A stretch of DNA of 64,000 bases, from positions 487,105 to 551,104 of the forward strand of contig NZ_JAINFL010000006.1 in the NCBI RefSeq assembly GCF_022458895.1. The letters are read 5' to 3'. This document shows, in pieces, positions 54,587 through 61,148 of this stretch. The notes under the pieces were generated by a model that had not been told where the DNA came from, made no database searches, and worked only from the letters and a program-made list of their open reading frames with translations. A program made the position numbers and the translations under genes. The stretch is from Roseihalotalea indica (GTDB taxonomy: Bacteria > Bacteroidota > Bacteroidia > Cytophagales > Cyclobacteriaceae). Every line of letters starts with the position of its first letter. The stretch's first letter is position 1.

Positions 54587-56919
54587 GCTCGGTAGGTTTG
54601 ATGGATTTCCTGAACAATTTTGAACAGGCACCGGGCAATGCGGCGCTGGCCGTGCTCGCTTAGCAGAAACTGCGCCTCTGTGCGGTTGTCGTAAAAGAGG
54701 TTTTCTACCAGGAAAGCAGGCCCTTTGGTCTTGCGAAGCACAAAAAACGATTCGCTTTCCTTCTCATGCTCTTTGTCGGCATCACCATCCTTCATGTCTT
54801 GCCGGAATCTGAAATCGGGAAACTCCTGTTTGTACCACTTGGCAGCTACGGTGGCAAGCTCATCACTCTTGGTTTGGCCTACGCTGGTCCATACTTCAAA
54901 ACCGGCAGCATTTGATCCGTTACCCGACGTGCCAGTGCTGGCTGCATTGCTGTGGATAGACATAAAGTAATAATTGGAATTGGTATCATAAAGGGCATTA
55001 GCCTCGCGTACCCGGTCAGTCAGGCTGATGTCTTCTTCATGGTCTACGGTTAGGTTGTGATAGGGAATACTTGCCTCCTCTAGTAGTTCAATCAGGTATT
55101 TGCCTATTTTCCGGTTAATCACCCCTTCGAAGATTTCAAGACCGTCATCGTATCGGTACTGTTTGCCCTTGGTGGTATACTTGCCATCAATGATTCCACC
55201 GTGGCCGGCATCTATAATGGGGATGAAGCCCGAACGATCTTTCTCAGGAGCGGTGTAGGTACTTTGATACTTGCGATAGGCTGCCTGAAGCTTGATGTCG
55301 TACTGGTTCTTTTTGTATCCCCGGCCGTTGTAGCCGTAGGCGAAGCTTTCCCAGTCATACTTACCTTTGTTCTTTTCTGAAATGAAATCAATCAGCCGGG
55401 TTCCTTTTACTCGTTTGGTTTTGATGAACTCCAGGAAGTCAAGGAAATGATAGTATTCCGAAACGGACTGCTTTCGTTCAAAGTCTTCATAATCACGGTA
55501 AAAGTGGTCATCATCGGTAGCATCGGGCCGCAGGCGGTTTTTAAGATTGTGCTCCAGGTTCTCGCCCAGCATCTGGAATAACCCCCAGGAAGCTGAGTAC
55601 ACAGCGGCTTTCTTATCGATACTTTTGGCTAGTTTGAGCCGTTTGTGTTCTTCTAAACCACCCTGGTAGTATTCGGTAGTCCAGCGAGGGTAAAGAATAG
55701 TAGGGTGTCGGGACTGAAGTTCTTTCAGTTCATCCTCGGTTTTTCCCGACTGTTTGAGCCAGTACCAGAACTTATGACCTTCAAACAGGATTTTAGGCTT
55801 TCCTTCAGCCAGGTGTCCTTTTCCGGATGATTCTACTTCAACCACGGCCTTCAGCACGGGCATTGATAGCTCAATTCCTTCTTCTTTCCGCAGCTGTTCT
55901 ATTCCCTGCTGAATTTCTTCATCGCTAAGTACCTTACTGAAGATATTATCTCGAACCTGCACAAATCCTCCCAGCATGGTATTGGTTGCCTCTATTTCCA
56001 CTGATTGGGAAAGTAAATGACGGGATTGGGTTAGGGGCGGAGTTCTGCTATCTTCCATTTGCTCCAGTTCCCAGTCTTCATGCTGCAATACCAGATCATC
56101 CATTTCCAGTGTACTAAGGGGCTTTTCTTTTGTAGAAGGAGTTGACTCATCTTCAACTTCCGGGCCTTGAGTGGTTGTCCATCGTCGCTGTAAATATTTG
56201 AGAGATTTGTCACCGAAGTAGAAGGCGATCATCATGAGAAAAGCGGTCTCGAAGAACTCAAACTGCTGGCGAATAAGCGCTAGTTGATCACCTGTATAAT
56301 ATTCATTGCCAAAACTTACGATCAGCAGTGAAAGGCCACCTAGTAACAGGGTAAAAGCAATCATGCCTCGTACTGTGCCAGGAGGCAGTCCAAACGTTTG
56401 ACTGCGGTACGGATTTTTGTCAGGTGCTTCCAGATCTTCTTTGTTTACGGGAAGTCCCTGCTTCAAGCGTTTTCGGGCTTCAAAGATTTTTTCCCAATCC
56501 TGATCGGTCAGCCCATAGTTGATGTTGTAGTGGTACACGGACCACATGAAGTAGCGCAGAAATACTACTACCCAGATAATGGAAACGACTAATCCCAGTG
56601 CCTGGAAAAGATTGGAATGCTCAAAGTAGACAAATAATGCCCCTAGCAAGCCTACAATGGTAAGAATGGTGGTAAGCACTCCTGTGCCCGAAAAGAAGAA
56701 ATGATGGTAGGGATTACGGCTGGTGGTTTTGCCACTGGTAGTAATGAGATAGCGGTTTACGAACCAATAGATAACCGCCAGAGCAACCATAATGGCTAAT
56801 CCATAACTAAACGGGCGAGCGCTGTCGCTAAAGCTGGGGACGATCTGAATGATAAACACCAGAGCAATGAGGGTAGTCCCGATAATATGGGCTAGTAAGA
56901 GTTTAAGGGCAGGTTTCAT
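54583..56919 (-). CDS. Membrane-anchored muramidase (PF11860-like) fused to N-acetylmuramoyl-L-alanine amidase
   Basis: 778 residues in three blocks. (1) Six membrane helices (about 8-27, 38-54, 79-98, 105-122, 184-203, 224-240); the last two form a unit FGLPPGTVRGMIAF ... FLMMIAFYFGDKS. (2) After an acidic linker, about 330-555 is a phage-endolysin-type N-acetylmuramidase: AVVEVESSGKG with likely acid E363, ILFEGHKFW (378-386), SASWGLFQMLG (442-452). (3) About 563-778 is an Amidase_3 domain with zinc ligands H573 (DAGHGG), E598 and H656 (SIHSNAA), plus FLVENLFYDN at the end. It would cut both glycan and peptide bonds of peptidoglycan while held in the membrane. It overlaps its neighbours by ATGA on both sides. 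Confidence 0.88.
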   Translation of the reverse strand: MKPALKLLLAHIIGTTLIALVFIIQIVPSFSDSARPFSYGLAIMVALAVIYWFVNRYLITTSGKTTSRNPYHHFFFSGTGVLTTILTIVGLLGALFVYFEHSNLFQALGLVVSIIWVVVFLRYFMWSVYHYNINYGLTDQDWEKIFEARKRLKQGLPVNKEDLEAPDKNPYRSQTFGLPPGTVRGMIAFTLLLGGLSLLIVSFGNEYYTGDQLALIRQQFEFFETAFLMMIAFYFGDKSLKYLQRRWTTTQGPEVEDESTPSTKEKPLSTLEMDDLVLQHEDWELEQMEDSRTPPLTQSRHLLSQSVEIEATNTMLGGFVQVRDNIFSKVLSDEEIQQGIEQLRKEEGIELSMPVLKAVVEVESSGKGHLAEGKPKILFEGHKFWYWLKQSGKTEDELKELQSRHPTILYPRWTTEYYQGGLEEHKRLKLAKSIDKKAAVYSASWGLFQMLGENLEHNLKNRLRPDATDDDHFYRDYEDFERKQSVSEYYHFLDFLEFIKTKRVKGTRLIDFISEKNKGKYDWESFAYGYNGRGYKKNQYDIKLQAAYRKYQSTYTAPEKDRSGFIPIIDAGHGGIIDGKYTTKGKQYRYDDGLEIFEGVINRKIGKYLIELLEEASIPYHNLTVDHEEDISLTDRVREANALYDTNSNYYFMSIHSNAASTGTSGNGSNAAGFEVWTSVGQTKSDELATVAAKWYKQEFPDFRFRQDMKDGDADKEHEKESESFFVLRKTKGPAFLVENLFYDNRTEAQFLLSEHGQRRIARCLFKIVQEIHQTYRA

Positions 56920-57728
56920 ACAGGTTGTAGTTTAGCGTGCTCAAACCAATCTTCATTCAGGATTCGGATGGTTACCTTCTCTCCGGACTGAAGCAGGGCA
57001 CTTATGGTTTTATAAAATCGTTCAAAAGCAATACGGGATTGGAGAATCATTTTCTCTGGCCCGTAAGCATGTACACCGTCGGCAATCAAAAGGCACCCGG
57101 CAGTGTCTTGATGAGTGTTACCGATATGGATGTATACATTTTGGAAATTAGGAATCCCCTTTATTTCAAGATGGTATTTGAACCACGGACGATTGATTCT
57201 ATATTTTCTAGTGAGGTCTGTGTCCTGTTCGTAAAAAGCAAGGTTGTAGCTTCCAGATGGAATGCGGGTTTTACTTTTCACTTTCTCAGCACGGAAAGTA
57301 TCTTCTAAGGTATAGGCAAAGAATTTATCCCGAAGGAAAAGCAGCCCAAGCGAGGTTTCACCATCGTCCAAATAACGTAACACAGTGAGGGTGGTATTGT
57401 CCAGGTTTGATTCAGTAGTTGGTTCATTACGAAGGTGCTGTTCAATACGCTCGATCTTCTGTGCCAGAGGTTCTTCCAGTGCTTTGCCTTTTTTCTCAGA
57501 AGCTATTGTCTGAGATTGATGGGGTATAAGTGATAGCTGCTTATCTTTCACCTTTGAACTAAATACTCTACTTATTGACTTTACGCCCTTTTCAATGATT
57601 AAAATGATATAGCCAATAAAACCGATAATCCATAGCCAGATATCTTCCAGCAACTCAGGGTTGGTGATAAACAGGAGCAGCGCAATAGCTAAAAGCGCTA
57701 CAAATAACAATGCAGCAGCATGTTTCAA
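56916..57728 (-). CDS. Membrane-anchored DUF5675 protein (possible L,D-transpeptidase-like enzyme)
   Basis: 270 residues. Two membrane helices (about 5-21 and 30-46), a basic/coiled linker (50-105), then DUF5675 (about 113-265): FLRDKFFAYTLEDTFR, RIPSGSYNLAFY, and VYIHIGNTHQDTAGCLLIA with H201, D208 and C212. That H...GC arrangement resembles YkuD L,D-transpeptidases, an inference rather than a known activity. The start must be TTG (57728): a stop lies seven codons upstream and the only other Met codons are far inside. First gene of the envelope operon; its stop overlaps the next start (ATGA). Confidence 0.8.
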   Translation of the reverse strand: MKHAAALLFVALLAIALLLFITNPELLEDIWLWIIGFIGYIILIIEKGVKSISRVFSSKVKDKQLSLIPHQSQTIASEKKGKALEEPLAQKIERIEQHLRNEPTTESNLDNTTLTVLRYLDDGETSLGLLFLRDKFFAYTLEDTFRAEKVKSKTRIPSGSYNLAFYEQDTDLTRKYRINRPWFKYHLEIKGIPNFQNVYIHIGNTHQDTAGCLLIADGVHAYGPEKMILQSRIAFERFYKTISALLQSGEKVTIRILNEDWFEHAKLQPV

Positions 57729-58267
57729 GGTTAGTCGTCGTTGTGGCTATATGATAAAAACTTCAATTCGGCAGTAAAAAGAGATCTGCCGGATTGATAG
57801 ATCATATGTTAGTTGATTTGATAGGGCACGATGTAACCCGGAGAGGTAGTTTTTTTCTTTTAAACGTTATTAGCTTGGTAAGATTTGATGTAAGCTGATT
57901 TTGGTGAGTCCGGCCAGCCCATATTTTAAGCCATATGAATCAGGTTACAAACCCTCAGAGAAGTGGCTACACTTGGCTGTAAGTTTGTTACTTCTCAAAT
58001 GGTATCACCATGCCATCAAATGGATAAGGTATACTACATTTTATACATTGAATGTTACTGGTTTAACTAGGCAATATTCTGATTTCTTTCAATAACATAC
58101 CAGAGAAGTGGGTGACAGAAGGTAGTTCCCCTGTACAGTCTTCGGTAATGCTTACCTGCCCGGTCAGACAATATTTTCAAGAGAAAATGGCCACTTCCAT
58201 AACGATCGGAATAAACTCTACTATTACTTAAAATTTATACAGCCTCATAGAGTAGAACCTCTGAGGT
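57729..58267. other. Non-coding region between the envelope operon and the T9SS operon
   Basis: About 540 AT-rich bases. It should contain the promoter of the envelope operon on its left. No terminator-like stem with a U-run is evident just beyond the OmpA-like gene's stop, and no TAnnTTTG box stands out near the TTG start. A 64-codon frame at 57901 is not convincing. Confidence 0.45.
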
Positions 58268-60238
58268 TTAATGATCAAGGATCGTGAATTCTGTTCTTCG
58301 ATTCATCAGATGTCGTTCTTCATCACAATCAATATCGTTGCCACAAGGGAATGAAAGTTGGTTTTCACCATAACCGACTGCTTTGATTCTTGAGATATCA
58401 ACTCCTTGCTCAATAATATATTCAGCGGCTGCCTTTGCCCTTTTTTGAGAAAGCGACAGGTTAAATGAGTTACTTCCCCTAGAGTCAGTATGAGAGCTTA
58501 ACTCGATCTTGATGTTAGGATTATCTCTTAAAAATTCTACGAGGGTATTGAGAGAGTTAGTGGCGGATTCATTTACTTCATACGCACCTACATCGTAATA
58601 AATATTATCCAATTGGAATTTTTGGCCTACTTCAATTTCCTCCATTTCAATAGAGTGATTAAAGTGTTCGCACGCTAGAGTGTCGAAAGGAATACTCGTT
58701 TTGTAAGTATAAAACTTATCCTTTTCTGATTTGATGTGATATCCCTCAGTCACTTTAATATTTACCGCAAACCAGCCCATAGAGTCGGTTTGAGTCTCAA
58801 AGGTTTCGCGGCTTTCTAAATCTGTTACAGAAATACTTGCATTGAGCAAAGGTGCTTTACTCTCTTTATTAATGACAGTGCCCTGAAGTTTGAACCATTC
58901 TTTCCCCAAGGATTTACTCAGTAGTTGGTCATTCTCATCTAATTCATAGTCAGTGATGATTGCAAACCGGTAAATGTTATCATTCTTTTCTTCTGATAGC
59001 CTATTCGATGCAAAAAAACCTTCCAGATTGTTCTTTCTGATAATAATACCAAAATCATCTCCCGTAGAATTGATGGGATATCCCATGTTCTCAATTTTCG
59101 GTTCATTATAACTATTAGTAATCGTTGTTTTATAGATATCTAGGCCTCCCAGACCATGATGTCCTTCTGAGGCAAAATATAGTACTGAGTCGTTATGGAC
59201 AAATGGAAACAATTCATTTTCACTACTATTGATGGTTGGCCCAAGGTTAATCGGGCTGCCCCACTCGCCGTTGCTATAAGTTGATTTGTATAGATCTGTT
59301 CCACCAAAACCGTTTGGCATGTCGGAGACAAAATAAAGAGTAGACCCATCTTCGGTGATGGCTGGGTGTCCCACAGAGTATTCTATATTATTTAGATTCA
59401 GTGGCTGAACATTAGTCCAGGTATTTTTTGAATCATCGAAACTAGCTTCAAAAAGGCCAACGTTTTTAACTTTTACCCCTTTTTCCTTCTGGTGTTTAGA
59501 AGCTTGAGTATTACTACGGGTAAATATCATACGAGTATTTTCCTTATAGAGTGCTAGTATTCCGTCATGATTAGCCGAATTTACCTGGTCAAACTGTCCA
59601 TTAAGCGTCGCCGTCTGACTGGTATTGTTCAATGGAAAAAAGTACATGTCATACCGTACGTCTTTTCTTAAATCCGGTATTTTATCCCGCTGCTTAGGCG
59701 CATAAGAGGTAAAGATCAGCCCCCCCTGATAAAGGAATGGTGCAAATTCAGCAGCATCTGTATTGAAGGGAAGGGGAGTTACATAATATCGGCTGCTATC
59801 TTCATAGTAAGACTTAATACTATCCAACGATTCCAGACGAGTTATCAAATGATCACTATAATTAGTCTGGCTATACTTAGCAGTAGTATACCAGGTCCGT
59901 GCTTTATCAAAACATTTCAGGTGCTGTAAAGCATCAGCATATTGAAATGCATATTCACCAGTGATCAGGTGAGCGTTACTCATTTCAACACTTTGAAACC
60001 AGTTTCTGCTAAGTTCCCACTCATCTAGCATGTTATAGCAGGAAGCTATCTGAAGTTTAAGTCTAAAGTCATCTGGAGATTCTTCCAGAGCTTTTTGATA
60101 GTGAAGAATGGCTTCATCATAATGCTCGAATTCAAATAATTCATCGCCTTTGTTGGCATCTTTTTTCAGACTAGCCATAATGCTTTGAGCGTATAATGGG
60201 CAAGTGCAAAAGAGCAGTAAGATTATAAGATAACGCAT
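58268..60238 (-). CDS. PorE-like OmpA-family protein of the type IX secretion system
   Basis: 656 residues from the ATG at 60238 (an upstream TTG is less likely). A signal peptide (MRYLIILLLFCTCPLYAQ) precedes TPR helices (about 25-140), a WD40/PD40-type propeller (about 160-420; PAITEDGSTLYFVSDMPNGFGGTDLY, FASEGHHGLGGLDIY), a carboxypeptidase-like beta-sandwich (about 440-515, LQGTVINKESKAPLLNASISV), and a C-terminal OmpA domain that binds peptidoglycan (SSHTDSRGSNSFNLSLSQKRA). TPR-WD40-CRD-OmpA is the order described for PorE of Porphyromonas. It follows PorP/SprF by 11 bases, as in gliding/T9SS clusters. Confidence 0.88.
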   Translation of the reverse strand: MRYLIILLLFCTCPLYAQSIMASLKKDANKGDELFEFEHYDEAILHYQKALEESPDDFRLKLQIASCYNMLDEWELSRNWFQSVEMSNAHLITGEYAFQYADALQHLKCFDKARTWYTTAKYSQTNYSDHLITRLESLDSIKSYYEDSSRYYVTPLPFNTDAAEFAPFLYQGGLIFTSYAPKQRDKIPDLRKDVRYDMYFFPLNNTSQTATLNGQFDQVNSANHDGILALYKENTRMIFTRSNTQASKHQKEKGVKVKNVGLFEASFDDSKNTWTNVQPLNLNNIEYSVGHPAITEDGSTLYFVSDMPNGFGGTDLYKSTYSNGEWGSPINLGPTINSSENELFPFVHNDSVLYFASEGHHGLGGLDIYKTTITNSYNEPKIENMGYPINSTGDDFGIIIRKNNLEGFFASNRLSEEKNDNIYRFAIITDYELDENDQLLSKSLGKEWFKLQGTVINKESKAPLLNASISVTDLESRETFETQTDSMGWFAVNIKVTEGYHIKSEKDKFYTYKTSIPFDTLACEHFNHSIEMEEIEVGQKFQLDNIYYDVGAYEVNESATNSLNTLVEFLRDNPNIKIELSSHTDSRGSNSFNLSLSQKRAKAAAEYIIEQGVDISRIKAVGYGENQLSFPCGNDIDCDEERHLMNRRTEFTILDH

Positions 60239-60249
60239 TGGCAAAATAA

Positions 60250-61143
60250 TTAGAAATAACGAGGAGACTGGAATGAGGTGGGTAAAATTTTAATCTTATA
60301 ATTAAGTGTGATTTCATGAGAGCCACTGCCATAGGGGCTAATTCCAGTTACGGGCATGTCATAGGCATATCCTAGGCTTAATTTTTCTGTTAACTGGAGT
60401 TGAGTAAGTATTCCTAACGATTCAAGTGAACGGTAGGAAAGCCCAAACCATATTATTTCGCTGATGAGCAAGTTAGCGTTCAGATCATACGATACAGGAG
60501 CATTATCAGCCAATTTAATTAATACATTTGGCTTTAATTTAAGCTGGCTACTCAGGTCAAAAACATAACCAGAAGTTATAAAATAGTGGTTTTTTGCATT
60601 GTTTTTAGTCTGTACTACCGGAACCGAAGCACCAACATAAAAACGTTCGGTGTGATAGTATAGCCCAGTACCAAAAAGAAATTTGGCTTGTCGATTGCTT
60701 TCACTAAACTGTGAATCCTCAGTTTCGTTATACAATTGACTGAAGTCTTCGCTCATCCAGCGCACACCCATTTGTATTCCCATTGATAATTTAGACTTGT
60801 CATTAAGTCTGATCCGGTATGCATACATAGACTGTAACTCGGTGCAAGTTGTAACCCCAATCGCATCTCTTAATGCCTGAAATCCAATCGCCAGCTTTTC
60901 ATTTTTTAGTGGAGAATGGATAGAAAACGTTTGTGTAGAGGGAGCACCATCAATTCCCACCCATTGCTTTCGGTAGAGACCAGTCATGCTCAGTTGGTCG
61001 GGCACACCTGTATATGCTGGATTGAAAGCCGTTTCGTTAAACATGTATTGGGTATAAATAGGTCTATCTTGCCCATATGACTTCCATACAAATGTTGAAA
61101 TCAGAATAGCAGTGTATAGCAGACCATTCTTTAGCTTGTTCAT
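60250..61143 (-). CDS. PorP/SprF family type IX secretion outer-membrane protein
   Basis: 297 residues from the ATG at 61143, five bases after the adhesin stop; an in-frame TTG lies three codons earlier. Signal peptide, then DRPIYTQYMFNETAFNPAYTGVPDQLSMTGLYRKQWVGIDGAPSTQ, the strongly conserved PorP/SprF entry, and a small barrel. These proteins anchor or help export a T9SS type B adhesin encoded immediately upstream, which is the case here. The gene is the middle of a three-gene operon: adhesin, PorP/SprF, PorE-like protein. Confidence 0.93.
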   Translation of the reverse strand: MNKLKNGLLYTAILISTFVWKSYGQDRPIYTQYMFNETAFNPAYTGVPDQLSMTGLYRKQWVGIDGAPSTQTFSIHSPLKNEKLAIGFQALRDAIGVTTCTELQSMYAYRIRLNDKSKLSMGIQMGVRWMSEDFSQLYNETEDSQFSESNRQAKFLFGTGLYYHTERFYVGASVPVVQTKNNAKNHYFITSGYVFDLSSQLKLKPNVLIKLADNAPVSYDLNANLLISEIIWFGLSYRSLESLGILTQLQLTEKLSLGYAYDMPVTGISPYGSGSHEITLNYKIKILPTSFQSPRYF

Positions 61144-61148
61144 TCTTA

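Noticed and set aside
54583..57728. Prophage lysis cassette reading of the muramidase-amidase operon
   Set aside because: No terminase, portal, capsid, tail or integrase gene is visible, and the lytic domains are fixed to membrane helices and coupled to DUF4230 genes.
57901..58095. A 64-codon frame in the gap before the T9SS operon
   Set aside because: No motif, no start context, and low-complexity composition.
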